Source of the DNA: Exserohilum rostratum
Lineage: Eukaryota; Ascomycota; Dothideomycetes; Pleosporales; Pleosporaceae
Length of the DNA stretch: 64,000 nucleotides
Direction: 5' to 3'
Assembly: GCA_026367775.1 (NCBI GenBank)
Contig: CP111151.1
Span: forward strand, 2,356,001 to 2,420,000
In this document: piece by piece, positions 33,671 to 45,776 of the stretch
Layout: every line of letters begins with the position of its first letter
Numbering within the stretch: the stretch's first letter is position 1
The notes under the pieces: generated by a model
What the model saw: the letters and a program-made list of their open reading frames with translations, nothing else
Database searches by the model: none
Told to the model about the DNA's origin: nothing
Made by a program: the position numbers and the translations under genes

Positions 33671-36600
33671 TCCATATAGCTCCAGGCTATCCAACAAAAA
33701 CCGATGTAATATTTACAGCGTGGGTTATCGATCAGTTAGTGAGTAAAGCTTCAGAGTAAAGCCTCATAGTAGAATTACATCACTAACAAATCTTAGTAAA
33801 CTAGTCGTGCTTTTTTTTCGTGCAGCTTTGGAAGACTATCAACGGTTTGGCCCAGACCAACTTTCTCCAAACCTATGAATGTGAACCCAACATATAGTTT
33901 GATCAAATTGGCCTTTTCTACCTTCTGTTTTCGTTTTATCAACTGGCTGGACCGTCTTCATCGAAACATTGTGCGAAATACCCATTGGTGCTATGATAGG
34001 ACAGGAGAGTCACACAAATCAAGGTTTTTCACACATCCTCAATGATGGGAGGCTCTACACCTTGTTTTTTTGGCAGTCGAGCCCTCGCTGCTACAACTCA
34101 GCCTGCATTTCCTCAGGTCCATCGAAGATGACTAGAGATACACGTATGATGCTGTGTCATATGTGGGTAAACAACTTGGCACGATGCCATTGGGGCACAT
34201 GCAACAGGGACAAGGCGTCGCGCAACCTTCGGCAAATAGAACTAACCTATCATGGCTCCCCGCACCAAGTTCAACAACCGCGCTATGCGAGCCGAGATCA
34301 TTACAGATTTATGACTCTATGATAGCATCATGAGCGGTGTACGAATCATACATGGAGACTAGCGGTTTATGTTCAGCTTCCGTGCAAGAAGGGGGGTATG
34401 GAGAGGCGTATGGCTACACCTCCAGTGTATTAGCTGCACGTAGCCGAAACAGAAATGGAGCCACCTAATTAGCCTTGTCCCGCGCAATCTACCTCTAATC
34501 ACTGCACCAATATGTCCAAGATTTCTTCTGTTGCCTAATGTATTGTCTTTCAGTATCTTTGTATCAACTTTAAAATATGAGCTTGTAGAGTGACTGATGT
34601 TCACTTAAGGTTCATTGGTTATGACGAAAGTAACCCTTTGAGTTTAGTTCGCTGCAATGTTGTCCATTTCTAGGTGTTGATGCCTCAGGCCATCAACAGA
34701 GCAAGCGAGAAGAAAAGGGGAAAATAACCGGAATACGATCATTAGGTTCTCGGGTAAATCCTGCGCCTCTGCCGTGTATTGGGCCATACCGTGTGGCCTC
34801 CAATAACAGGTTTCTATACACCCTCTTTCTCTTCGTCAACTACGAAGTGAGCTTAATGGGAATCATCTCTTCATTGGTGAGGATGGTCAGCGGGCCCTGT
34901 CGCAATCTCAATCATTCGGGCGCACAGATGCAGGCCACCAGCGCATACATTGAAAACAGAGCAATCTTCTTGATTGGCCTTGCCAGCTTGGCTTGCGTGA
35001 TGCACTTGAGCATCAGCCGCACATGGCGTTTTAGAACCAATCGTCAGACCGAATTTACACACGGACTCCTTCCTGACGCGAATTTGAAGTAAAAAGGAAT
35101 TAAGAAGAGGACAACTGAGCTGCTTCCTTTTTCCTTATTTCCATCACCACATTGTAGCCAGCTAGAATGGAATGGCATGCAAAGCATATTGCTATACAAA
35201 GGCAAGGATTGCTACAATAGGCCTCAAGATATGTTCCAGTCATCAGATATGAGGTGTCTTCTTACACTGATAGCATAGATACCGGTATCAGCATTGTCAG
35301 ATGACTCGCATTAACGCGATTTCCGTAATACTGGTCCACGGTATGAGGCATCTTGCCTTATCAAGTTAAGGCAGCGATGTCAGTTCAGCACATCACTAGT
35401 TGCATATTTTTCTTCTGCGGACTTCACATCTGAGAGGGACCTTTCCATTGGTAGAGAGTGCATCGCATCTTTAGTATTCAGCCACAGTTTTCAGCTTGAC
35501 GCCCGCATCAACCACGAATGATCATGGGTTGAGCGTCTATTGGAACACTGTGACATTCATATCGGCTGCTAATATCGTTTTCAGCCACTACACAGATTGA
35601 GAGGATTGGATGGATCGGAATTTGGAATACGCCTCTCTCACTTCCAACATGGTCAGAGGTTTCAGATATCCGGCTCAGGGTCTCCGTGGAACACATCGTG
35701 CTGCGCTTATCCTGCACTTCTCGGCCGACAGGCGCATGTATTCATGCGCACGCCGTTCAAATGCATGCGCCCGCATCCACTACTTAGGCCCGATCCTCCA
35801 ACCGTAGTGTATCCGCGGCGGCAAGAATCCTTGTCGCAAACGGTCTCGCTTTAAAGGGTTCCTTATCCACATGCGGAGGTGGCGTTGCATTCTGCACTGG
35901 CATCTATCAGATGTGCCAGAACAGCAAGTAGGATTCTCCTGTCAAAAGCCTCGAGCAATGCGCGGGGTCATGGGGTGTGTGCGCCTTGTAATGGTTGTAT
36001 GGAACGATCGGTGAGAATCCACCAATCAAGGAAAATATGTCGCTCGGTGCGGGGGGAGATTAGGCAATTCCGCCTACGAGCTGCCCTTCGCCCGATGTGG
36101 CAAATGTACAGCAATAACGACCATAATGAGGCTCTGCTGGACTAATCATGTGAATTTCTATGAGGATAATATATTTGGGTTTTCTTAGAGAGCTATGTCA
36201 GGCATAGCAAAAAGCATGCACGTCAGTGGAAACATATCAAAAGCCCCAGAACGTCGTCTAGAAAGTTTCTCAAAGAACTAAAAAAACCCATTCAGCAGTT
36301 ATATTCTGTAGTGATATGTGTGAGGACTACGGTATGTAGTTAGCCTTCTTAGGTTGTGACTTGTGACAGCTGCAACTCTCATATCTGCATATGCACATGC
36401 AGCCATGTATGTACGGCGTATCCCTAATCAGGAAGCCCAACCTATCACTGGAGAAGCCGAGCTGCATTGCAAGATACTTGCCGAAGTCTGTTGAGAACTT
36501 TCGGGTTTGCGTACAGGGCAGAGCCTCAAGTATTTGAATTCCTGCCGATTGTTCTGACAGAGAACGTGGAGATAGCCTGAGCGTCTTTTTCGCCATGGTA

Positions 36601-37181
36601 TGAATAAAATAACAACATTTTACATTAACCCCTATGCTACTAAGAGGATTGAGTCATAAGCACTATGCCTATTGGTCATTCCATTGCCACATTGTAGTGT
36701 AGTAGCATCTAGCTTAGATTTTCTAAATGTGCTGTCAAACGACTCTTCAAGTGATCCAGACCTTTAAGAACGATATTGAGACATAGTTCGTACACTTCTC
36801 AAAATATTATTATAACATTTCAAACGGCAAAATGAAATATTTTGGTGGCATCAGTAGTGCTAGGTAGAAATTATGAGACAGAAGGTCCTTCCATCTTCAA
36901 ACTGTAACGATGGAATGTATTTGATTATGTGAACCCTCAAAGTTTATCCGTATAGATGACAGGATAATATGTCGCTTGCCACATGATCAAATCTAGTTAA
37001 GTCATAAATACGTAGTTAAGATAACCGCGCTATACTCAATCCGCCTCCTTCGTGACTTGAGCCCCGCATTGATGTCACAACTTGCGGAGAATACTTTCCT
37101 TCTATGCCACCACATCACTAATTTTGTTACAAAATTCTATCATAGCTCATCTTGGAACGGCTGCTCAGTCTTGAAGTAATC
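33671..37181. other. 3.5-kb AT-rich gene-poor stretch
   Basis: No supported gene. The part from 36.6 to 37.1 kb is clearly AT-rich with many TA dinucleotides. Short frames (for example 36327-36596 on the minus strand) show no family resemblance. No terminal inverted repeats, polymerase or transposase motifs were recognised, so a decayed mobile element can only be suspected. Confidence 0.45.
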
Positions 37182-38887
37182 ATGTCACATGATAGTGAGC
37201 ATTTAGGTGCGACCATTTTCGTGCCTCATGGCAGGCTAGCAAGTCTTTCAGAATATCTTGACTGCACTCCCCACTATCTATTCCGCACCACTTCACGTAG
37301 ATCTCGCGGCATCAATACTAGGACTCTTTTCTCATCGGATGCGGTAAAATATGGGTCAGATCAAAGTGATATCCTAGGTCGAGATTGGAATGAAGCTGTT
37401 CGCATGTTGAGATCGCATCTGTTATGGTATCAATTTGAGTACGATAACCTGGTATCATGGACGAGTTCGTTTCTCTTTGCAGTTCAACATGCGATACGTC
37501 GAGAGAAAACTGACTATCCGACGTCTTCACCAGGAGAAATATACATCTCAGTTCTGGATACTCGAAGACTTCCTCAAGGAACGTTCCTACCCGCCGTCGC
37601 TTTACTTCAAGCTTACGAAATTGAAAGTAAGGACAAATTGAAACACGAATACTACTACGGTGAGTATATAGCACAAGGGACCATAGCCAACGACGAAATC
37701 TCAACTACAACGCTGGAAAATCTGATTACGAACGGTTTATATAAGTTGTATCCTCCATTGGGAGAAGTCGAGGGAAGACACCAGCTCTACCGCCGAGTTG
37801 TTCAGTTTCGCGAAGCATTTTTGGAAAAACCAGAAGAGCCGACTGATGAAGAGATCGATATTGCAGAGAGCATCGCTGTTCACTGTTTTCGTCCTACTGA
37901 CATTCGCTCTGCAATCATGATGACTCTGCTGTCCCTTAAACCTCGACACCAGTCCGAATTCAAGATTTTGGAAGCCTTCAAAAAGAATGGCTGGGGTAAG
38001 AAGTGGCCCTAGCTTCTGAAGGTTTACCCTGATGATAAACAGGGTCCTCATTGTCATCTGATGACCTCGAATCCTACAAGTCAATATCAGAACATGTTCC
38101 TGAACACAAACAATTTTCCAAAATGATGAGTAATGTCTATGAACGCACACAATGCGAGATACAAGAGGCGAAAACCACTCATCGTGCAACCGACACCATG
38201 GAGGAGATCTTTGAAATTACAGAAAACCTTGCTCAGTTGGAGTGTAAGATTTCGTGCAAGGAAATTTGTAAACAATAGCTGACAGTAAAAGTAACGGAGC
38301 ATCCAATTAAAAAAGGGCCGGTATCCAATACTGTGACTACACCCGAGCAAAAAGACGATGAATGCGTGCATCAGAAGAACATACAGAATATCAATTCTAA
38401 CACTATCATCATGAAGACCTTGCCATCATCTCCAAAGACAAGGATGATTGAAATGATGGAAGAGGAGAGAGAGGAACAGGAAACAGCTTTGAATCAAGTT
38501 CTGGATCGCTATGAAGAAACCAGGCCATGGTGAGTTGATTTCCTTAGTATATACAGTCGCTTACGACGATAGCCCCGAATGTGCCGGGCGCATCAGCGAG
38601 ACTTGTTTCCGCAATCAACATTTCGGCTGGTGCACGACGCACGAACTTATGATAGGTCAGAATGATATGTGCCCCCAGAGTCCCTCGAAAGACGCCCCAC
38701 TTCAAATTTCGCGCTGCACAACTGTATATTGTGGTAGGCCTATTCCATAACCTACCATATAGTACTCAGCCCTAACCACATTCCAGATCAAACGGAAGAG
38801 GAGGCATACTGGTCTGAAGTGGAAATGAATGCAATAGTAGGAGGTGCAGGATTTCGAGAGCCAGGGGAGCACTGTAGATATTCGTAA
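37182..38887 (+). CDS. DUF7587-type protein with C-terminal Cys/His motif, 5 exons
   Basis: Exons 37182-37995, 38043-38243, 38286-38529, 38573-38733 and 38787-38887; 506 residues. The first ATG in frame is 37182. Residues 30-125 carry hallmarks of fungal DUF7587 proteins: LFRTTSRRSRGINTRTLF, then DNLVSWTSSFLFAVQHAIR. The middle (about 275-415) is charged and coiled-coil-like, rich in Glu, Met and Lys. Exon 4 encodes a putative zinc site: Cys420, Cys423, Cys431, Cys440 and His443 (C-x7-C-x8-C-x2-H), with the CAG opening and GWC centre of small treble-clef or knuckle-like modules. Exon 5 adds an acidic end. If splicing stops at exon 1, a 276-residue protein ends at 38012; the four-intron model is preferred because each junction has good signals and keeps frame. 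Function unknown. Confidence 0.72.
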
Positions 38888-39169
38888 TAAGCTTCACTTC
38901 TATGATATGAAATCTGAAAAACTATTTCTCAGCGGCCATGGGGTCACATGCGGCAGCAGCAAGATCGAGTCCAGGGAACACAATTTCAATGACATTACCC
39001 ATATTCCTGATAAAACTCACAAGTGCAGCTCAACTACTTTCAGCCTTTCATACATCGTAGTATTCCGTTTACAATAACCAAAAAAATCAAAACAGAAGCG
39101 CTCTGAATACACGCAACTAAAACTCCATTATTCCCCCAAAAGACTAAACATTAGATTCGCAGAAACAAC

Positions 39170-40147
39170 TTAAACAGTCGAGGAATCTTCTCCCTTTTCT
39201 GCCTTCTTTGTCTCTTCTGGGAATTCATCCATGGTACTCCATACTTCCCACGCCACTCCGGCCCGCCTCGCCTGCTCCATTGCCCACTCTGTATATTCCC
39301 TCTCCTCTTTTTCGATACGATCCTTTTCCTCCTGCTCCTCTCTGGCTTTATCAACGAGTGCTTTCCATTCCGCCTCCTTCCTCAACCTCTCCTCCTCCTC
39401 CAACCTCTTCCTTTCATCCTCCTCCCTTTGCCATATTTCCTCCCACCATATCCTTTCCTCCTCCTGTCTCTTTTCTCTCTCCTTCTTCTCCTCTTCTTCC
39501 TGCCAAAGCATTCGCTTCGCGATATCATCCAGCGTTTCACCAATTTCCATGGAACGCCTAGCCTCGGGCAACGTCGATACCCAGTTCCGGAAAGTGGACC
39601 ACTCCTCTCCCTTGAGTAGAACGTCCTTCGAGCCATCTTCATTGATTTTCTGATCATGCCACGCCAAGACGAACCCATCCTCCGAACGAACCTGGTGCCA
39701 ATCCATGTTTATTTGTCTCACAATCAACACATGCTTGTAAAGATTTGAAATGTTGGTCGATTCTTCGGTCCAAGCCTTCCATTGAGGTGCCAGCAGGGGA
39801 TTCAGATAACCTAAAATTTCCTCCTTGACGTTGTCCTCGGATGCTGTCTCGGGGACATGCTTCGCTCTAACCAACAATTCAGTAAAGGCACCGATGATAT
39901 TGTCCAATCTCTCAAAATACTCGTCATATTGCGCTGGTGTGGTAAGTTCGAATGCATTTTGGAGCTCAAGGAGGCGGTCGGAGATTAGTGGGTCGTCCTT
40001 GCAGCTTAATCGCGCAGCAAGTACTGTCTGGTGATACAGGAGGCCAATTTCGCGGTAGCGGTCTTCCAAGTTTGTGCAATCTCTTAAATATATCTCAAGT
40101 TGCTCAATATAATCGTTGAGCACGCAACGAGCGGTTCTCTCGAACAT
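39170..40147 (-). CDS. Charged helical protein of unknown function
   Basis: A single-exon frame of 325 residues from ATG 40147. Residues 1-200 form an alpha-helical, Trp-containing part (WKAWTEESTNISNLYKHVL, GFVLAWHDQKINEDG). Residues 210-300 are an extreme Glu/Arg/Lys run (EEEEKKEREKRQEEER, EEDERKRLEEEERLRKEAE) of the type that forms a long single alpha helix or coiled coil. No signal peptide or membrane segment is present and no family is recognised. The composition of the N-terminal part and uninterrupted length support a real gene in an otherwise sparse region. Confidence 0.72.
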   Translation of the reverse strand: MFERTARCVLNDYIEQLEIYLRDCTNLEDRYREIGLLYHQTVLAARLSCKDDPLISDRLLELQNAFELTTPAQYDEYFERLDNIIGAFTELLVRAKHVPETASEDNVKEEILGYLNPLLAPQWKAWTEESTNISNLYKHVLIVRQINMDWHQVRSEDGFVLAWHDQKINEDGSKDVLLKGEEWSTFRNWVSTLPEARRSMEIGETLDDIAKRMLWQEEEEKKEREKRQEEERIWWEEIWQREEDERKRLEEEERLRKEAEWKALVDKAREEQEEKDRIEKEEREYTEWAMEQARRAGVAWEVWSTMDEFPEETKKAEKGEDSSTV

Positions 40148-40799
40148 GTTTGTAATTGGGTACTTTTGATGATTGATGTTAATCGGTGGAAATGATATAC
40201 TGATATGTTTTCCTGTTTTGGAGTTCAGAAGAAATCGGTTGAGGTTGTTATGGAGAGAGAGATATCATGAAATTAAGAGTTTTAAGTTATGAGGGCTGGT
40301 ATAGATATTATGTGTTGTCAAAGCAAGCATTGTGCGCTTGAAACGTTGCTACTCAAGTTTAGTGTACAAGGTTTTTCAACACTGTTCGTACAGTGTCAAT
40401 GGAGGCTTGGGCCGAATTTTTGACACTTCCTTTGTTGCTTGCCACTACCTCCATGTTGAAGGAAAGTAGGAAACAAAGCTTTTGCCGAACGGCAAGCGTT
40501 GTTTAACATGATGAATGCGTAAATGGGCATTTAGAGTAACTTGGAGACAATAAAGCTGGTATAATGATACGTAGGCAATGAAGCCTTGAAATAAAGATAT
40601 TCGTATTCTAGGACAAGAGAAGAGAAGAGACACAATGATATATACCAAAGCCGCACCCTATGTATTCCCAGGCCAAATGCACAAATCCAATGTCATATTG
40701 ACAACGCCAAGATATTCATCCATTCTAAGCACCATCGAAGTGACAGCCATTCCAGTGTCCATTCATGATGCAACAACAACAACCACAGCAGCAGCCACA
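40148..40799. other. Intergenic region between two minus-strand genes
   Basis: About 650 bp holding the promoter of the charged helical protein and the 3' end of the GH64 gene. Only short frames occur; nothing else is seen. Confidence 0.4.
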
Positions 40800-42098
40800 C
40801 TACTGACCGCCACCGACAGCAATAGTAAAAAGCTGTGGGCTTCCATCAAAGACTGTACCAGCGACATCTTGACCGCCATCAGGAACAACATCATCGTACG
40901 GGAAAGCGTAGCCGCGGCCATCCTTTTGGACTTGGTGCACAAATTGAGAGTAATGGTTTGTTGTAGCATCCAGGTAGTACTGGCTCGGGTTGCTACCGTT
41001 GGGGAACTGGTTGCTGGGTGAGTTAAGTAGAGTGCTTCTGTTGAATGCAGCAGCAAGACGAGGAATGACGGCGTTGCGTGCTTGATTGGATCCAGTGGCA
41101 AATGGTCCTGTGCTGCACGAAAAAATGTCTTGGGCAGTCGGTGCAGCGAAGCTACCGGCCTGATCGATCACCAGCTGATTGCCCTGGACGCGACCTCTAA
41201 GGTTGCCAGCAGCAGCCTGGGTGTTGATGATCATATCTTGGGTGGAGAACTTGCTCCACACTGCTTGGACATAGCCATCCCAGTAGTTACCCCAAGCATT
41301 TGGATTGCCAACAAGGAGGTTGTTCGGGCTCAAGACGCGCAATGGAGTACCGTTATATTCGTAGATCAACTTGTCCCAAGGACGTCCGTCGAGTTTGGCC
41401 TGGGCGCGTAGTTTCTGCTGCAGCACTGCCGGTCCATCCGGGCCCATACCTGGCACAGTCTGCGTCTGCCCTTGGGTGTTGGTCAAACTGAGGGCGACTG
41501 GAATGCTGACAAAGTCAACGTAGCTGATATTGGCAAAGAGTTGCGCATCATTGTAGGTGAACTCGCAGAAGGTCCAGTTGAGATTGTAGTTGGGATCGCT
41601 AGGGTTGGTCACGCTCGGCTCAACAACGGCGGGACCGGGGTTGAGCAAGAATGTGAGCTTGGCGCCGATGCTGAACCAGATGCGACCGCCAGCAATCTTG
41701 GGTATTCTGACATTGACAGTGTTCCCTGGGTTTCCGAGTGGGATAGCGACATCGGCCTGGAGTGGCTGCAGAATGGTGCTCGGTGCTGTAGGCCGGTATA
41801 CGGTCTGGCCGTCAGATTGAATAAATATCGGTGCGTTGCCTTGGTCTAGGGCGAGGCCAGTGATGTAGGCGTAAACGGTGCTAGAGTTGGATTTGTTCTG
41901 TAGCGCGAGTTGGAGGGTGCCGGGAGCGGCTTGAGCTAGCACTTGCTGGGCGCCGTTGGTCTGCGGTGCTGCCGCACGCGTCTCTTTGCCATTGTTTGTG
42001 TTGGCGGGTGCAGGTGCAGGAGACTGCTCAGCAGGTTTCTTGTGGCGATTCTGGAAGCTCTGTTGGCGCTTTTTGAGGAAACTCTTAAATGCCTTCAT
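40800..42098 (-). CDS. Glycoside hydrolase family 64 protein (beta-1,3-glucanase type, thaumatin-like fold)
   Basis: A single-exon frame of 432 residues. Residues 1-55 are basic then Pro/Ala/Asn-rich (MKAFKSFLKKRQQSFQNRHKK) and do not form a signal peptide. The domain from about 60 onward shows GH64 features: LQLALQNKSNSSTVYAYITG, GRIWFSIGAKLTFLLNPG, PNYNLNWTFCEFTYNDAQLFANISYVDFVSIPVALSL, NAWGNYWDGYVQAVWSKF and SNQFPNGSNPSQYYLDATTNHYSQFVHQ. GH64 enzymes cleave beta-1,3-glucan to pentasaccharides. In fungi the target could be the cell's own wall or that of competitors. The missing signal peptide means unconventional export or an intracellular role. A start codon error is unlikely because the basic N-terminus directly joins the domain. 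Confidence 0.88.
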   Translation of the reverse strand: MKAFKSFLKKRQQSFQNRHKKPAEQSPAPAPANTNNGKETRAAAPQTNGAQQVLAQAAPGTLQLALQNKSNSSTVYAYITGLALDQGNAPIFIQSDGQTVYRPTAPSTILQPLQADVAIPLGNPGNTVNVRIPKIAGGRIWFSIGAKLTFLLNPGPAVVEPSVTNPSDPNYNLNWTFCEFTYNDAQLFANISYVDFVSIPVALSLTNTQGQTQTVPGMGPDGPAVLQQKLRAQAKLDGRPWDKLIYEYNGTPLRVLSPNNLLVGNPNAWGNYWDGYVQAVWSKFSTQDMIINTQAAAGNLRGRVQGNQLVIDQAGSFAAPTAQDIFSCSTGPFATGSNQARNAVIPRLAAAFNRSTLLNSPSNQFPNGSNPSQYYLDATTNHYSQFVHQVQKDGRGYAFPYDDVVPDGGQDVAGTVFDGSPQLFTIAVGGGQ

Positions 42099-43391
42099 GT
42101 TGGACAGTGGTAGAATGTATAGGTATTGAATATAGGGGAGAGGAGTATCAGAAAATGTACAAGAAGGAGAGGGATGCCTGAAACGACGATAGACGTCAGG
42201 ACACGTAAGGCAAGTAATAATAAACGGCTTTATAGGGATTTGGCCGCGAGAGACGCGTCGTCGACCAGGTCGAATTCAAGGCGAGAATGCAGGGTCCAGC
42301 TGATGTCACACATGCGACGAGGCGGCCAGGATGCACAAACCGGTTAGCGATCGCCGCCTGCCAGCCAAGCATCAGCCACGGAAAGCACATTTCAACGCCC
42401 AATCACCATCTGGAAAGCAGCACCACCATTTCGCGGCCCGGTCGGGAAGGCCCATGTCCAAGAACCACGAGAGAAGCGCTCGTGCCTGACAGTGCTGACT
42501 TGGATGACGGCGGGGTAGTGTGGAAAAGGGAAGCTGGGCACTGGTATTGGATGGAGCAGACGAAGCTTGGTTGGCGGCTTAGTGCGTGAACGGAAGGTCT
42601 CTGGGAACGGTAAGCGGAAGTACGCGAAGTTTGGTACACTTCTATAGTCGTAGAGCACGTGACGTGAGGAAGGAGTCTCACATGCTGTCATCTGCTGCTG
42701 CTCTTCAGGCGCATGAGGCCGCCATGAAATTTTGCGCAGGCGGGACGCGACTAAATCTTCTACTCCGTGGGTGTAGGATGACATCTCGTGGACTACCTTG
42801 GCGTAAGAGTGGTCATCTATTCTAGATGTGCTGTGTGGATGCGGGGACTAGCGTGGTAATACCTCGAATACCTGAGCGATCACCTAGACTCTTAGGCTAA
42901 CGACTAGGCGTGTCTCAGACCACTGACGTCTTACGCTATTGGTCACGAATGCGGGCGTTTCCCCTATGCTCTCTAGCCTCAGAGGCGCCGTTGGCTAGTT
43001 TACGAAAACGCCACTTCCAGCTGTTTGCGCGTGGCATCCTCGAGGCGGTCTGTAAGCTGCTAAATATTGGCATGAATAATATGGTGTTGTCAGGAGCAAT
43101 CTTACTGCTTCTTGAGGTCTCAGGTCGACGCGCAAATTATGACCAACCCACGACGATCCTCCTCATTCCTGTAGTCGATCTGTAAGGATCCCGTGGTGAT
43201 ATTCTGTCATGATTACATGAAGTGGTTGTCCTGGCATCACACGTTGAGATGCGTAGTTGCTGGAGTTGACACCTAGTGTAAGCCTGCTAATTCTCCTTAT
43301 AAAAATATCTGCGTGGCACCTGCCAAATCTCCGACGGTGCATCGACTAGTACGTGGCGCTAGACCAATCATCTGATCCCAGCTAGTAGTTG
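42099..43391. other. 1.3-kb intergenic region
   Basis: Holds the GH64 promoter and the 3' end of the transcription factor gene. Overlapping short frames on both strands around 42.2-42.8 kb show no family resemblance. No gene is supported. Confidence 0.45.
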
Positions 43392-45776
43392 CTAGAGAGG
43401 CGTGTATCCACCAAACGCCATGTCAGAATAACAGTTGTAGCTGTCGTCACCCCATATGCCTCCAGCCATGTCAAGGAATGGTTCGAAGTCAAAATCCGCA
43501 CTCCTCATCAACGCAAAGGGGTCATTATTTCTGTCCGCGTCATTGTCTAACTGCACACTGGCTTCGCAAGCCAAGGCCAAATTGGCAGATGTGTTGCACT
43601 GACTTTCTGTTCGATGCGGGGAACATGTTGGTGACATCGCGGGTATCGGACATGAGACTTCGCCCATAGCCGCCTTCGTCGCTTTCTCTGATACAGGCTC
43701 CGAAGTTTCCTGTGTGGGCGCTTGTGGCTGGGTCTTACGAATATACCAGTCCTTAGTCACACTGATGATGTAACCCATACCCCGCCAGAAGTCGGTGTGG
43801 GACTGCTTGACCTCGTCATACGTCGATAAGGCCTGCATTCGATGGGACAGAGATTCAAGGCGGAGATCGAGACACACTTGTTCTTGGGCTGCTTGCACAT
43901 CCCAGCCACAGGCCACATGCTCATCGGCGGGAATGCACAATCTTGCTATCGTCAGAATGACAGACGGTAAACGCATCCACTCAGAGAACGAAATGACGTG
44001 GTATTCTTCAGCAGGAAATGAGAGCAGAATCTCAAGAAATCTTTTTCCGGCCTCTAATGCAGAGAAGACCGAATCAAGTTGTGCCAAAGCGGATGATGCT
44101 GGGCCGATTGGCTTTGATGGGCGAAGGGCCACACCGTATAACATCATGGTACTGAAAGAGAGGGAAAGCTCCAGTACTGTGTGATTTTAGCAACTCCAGC
44201 ACTTGCATTCAAATATGGCGATGCACTTACATCTTTGCGATGCACCGTGACAAGACCGAGCCTTCCATGCATCTAGTTGAGCTTCTATGGAGCGCAAGTG
44301 CATAAGTGTACGTCCATCCGACATCGAATGTTGCGCCGTATCAGTTGCAAACAATGCTTCTTGTATGTGTTCTTCGATTTGTCTCAAGGCGATCAAGTGG
44401 CTTATTGCTTCATCAGACTCGTATTCTCGGGCTTGCCTTAGGTTCTCAGCTGCTTCGGACATGAAACGTGTGTGCTTGAGCAGATTCGGTTTCTGGAATG
44501 CAGCGCCCACCCTACGCAATGTCAGTAAGCGACTCAACCCCGTTTGAAAACAACGCACATGGATGCAAGATAATAACACCCTAGAAAGGTTCTTTGTTTC
44601 TCTCGCAGTTCTTTGGCTGATGGCGGTGCAGGCTTGGGCCGTAGCGGGGTCGAGTTCAGTGGCTGGTAATCATGATACAGGCCGATGTCAAGCGCCAATC
44701 CAACCACAAGATGGTGGAGAAAAAAGATTTGTTGCGTCTTGTGGCTGAAGACAAAATGATACCTTGTATCGTAAGCATCCATCTTTGATAAATTTTGAGA
44801 GGGACAAACCACGAAAGGTACACCAGGATGCTTTGGACTAGCCCAAGAGTCTTTTGAGGACTGATGATTGTGCGATGCGCAAGCTCCGTACGATAAATCT
44901 TGTCCAATTGTCTCTGTTGTGAATAATCTTTCCAAGAGGCCACTGTTATTGTCGCAAGGAAAAGCATAGGCTTTTCCGTATGCAGCTCAGCGCTGGAAAG
45001 ATGCTGAGGTATGATAACAAAGGGAAATGTAATCGCCATCTGCCGAAACTCTTTCATCAACAATTCAGCCTCCCCTGATGAGAGCAGAGTTTTGACCAAA
45101 TCATCGTTTATGGGCTCTTCGATTCGTCTATGCGGTCTGTGAAGACTTCCGGAAATCTGACGGGCACCCTGTTGTTCATCACGGCGGTGAACCTTTCGGA
45201 TATCCTCAAGATACTGTCGATCAACCTCGGCATCTTCGATGAATTTTTCTGTGTAAGATTCTGGTTGTGAAACTCTATGTTCAAAAGATGGCATCGGCAT
45301 CCAGTTTCCCGGGGCAACTGTCGCGAGCTTCGTCTTTGGAGGAACAATCGATGGTCCGGGTGCTGCATCGGACGTGACATCATTCTCAGATGTACAGACG
45401 AGCTTGGCTACGAGACCATCGATCTTTTGTTCAACTTGAGCAATCCGTCTACAATAGTAAGATTTAGGGAATAGTAATGGCGGACAGCAACCTACGAAGG
45501 CGCACGTAGCTTCCTTGCTCGCCGAGGTGCATCAACCCACACACACTCGTTTCCTGAAGTGAAGCATCTATTATGTGCAAGTTAATCAAGGGTACCTTGA
45601 GAATGAGAAGCTACAGCTGATTGTTTTTTGCGCGTTGTGTAATACAAACTATACCTTTGGCACCGACCGGATTGGCTGCTCGGTAAACATCTCGTTTTGA
45701 GATTTCTGCAACGTTGGCACGCTTGAGTGGTTCGCGATATGCCTTTGGCAGCTGAGGGTCTCTGATTTCGCTGCAT
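43392..45776 (-). CDS. Zn2Cys6 transcription factor, 6 exons
   Basis: Exons: 45776-45655, 45567-45496, 45448-44810, 44762-44559, 44511-44231 and 44176-43392; 700 residues with all phases consistent. The binuclear zinc cluster uses Cys20, 23, 30, 39, 42 and 49 (C-x2-C-x6-C-x8-C-x2-C-x6-C), with an intron splitting it after residue 41. A basic linker (RRARKLRAPS) and a short coiled coil (RIAQVEQKIDGLVAKL) follow. The middle homology region runs from about 130 to 560, including LVQSILVYLSWYHFVFSHKTQQIFFLHHLVVGLALDIGLYHD and EKQRTFLGCYYLASMVGAAFQK. This arrangement is common in Leu3-like fungal regulators. The acidic Phe-rich C-terminus (SADFDFEPFLDMAGGIWGDDS) could be an activation domain. It is a nuclear DNA-binding regulator; targets are not inferable. 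Confidence 0.9.

Noticed and set aside
36327..36596. An 89-codon minus-strand frame with a Cys-rich end
   Set aside because: Lies in AT-rich gene-poor DNA and has no family resemblance.
33671..37181. A decayed transposable element
   Set aside because: No terminal repeats, polymerase or transposase motifs could be read; AT-richness alone is not enough.
38511..38750. A separate 79-codon plus-strand gene
   Set aside because: Its coding part is explained as exon 4 of the DUF7587 gene; its apparent start overlaps exon 3 in another frame.
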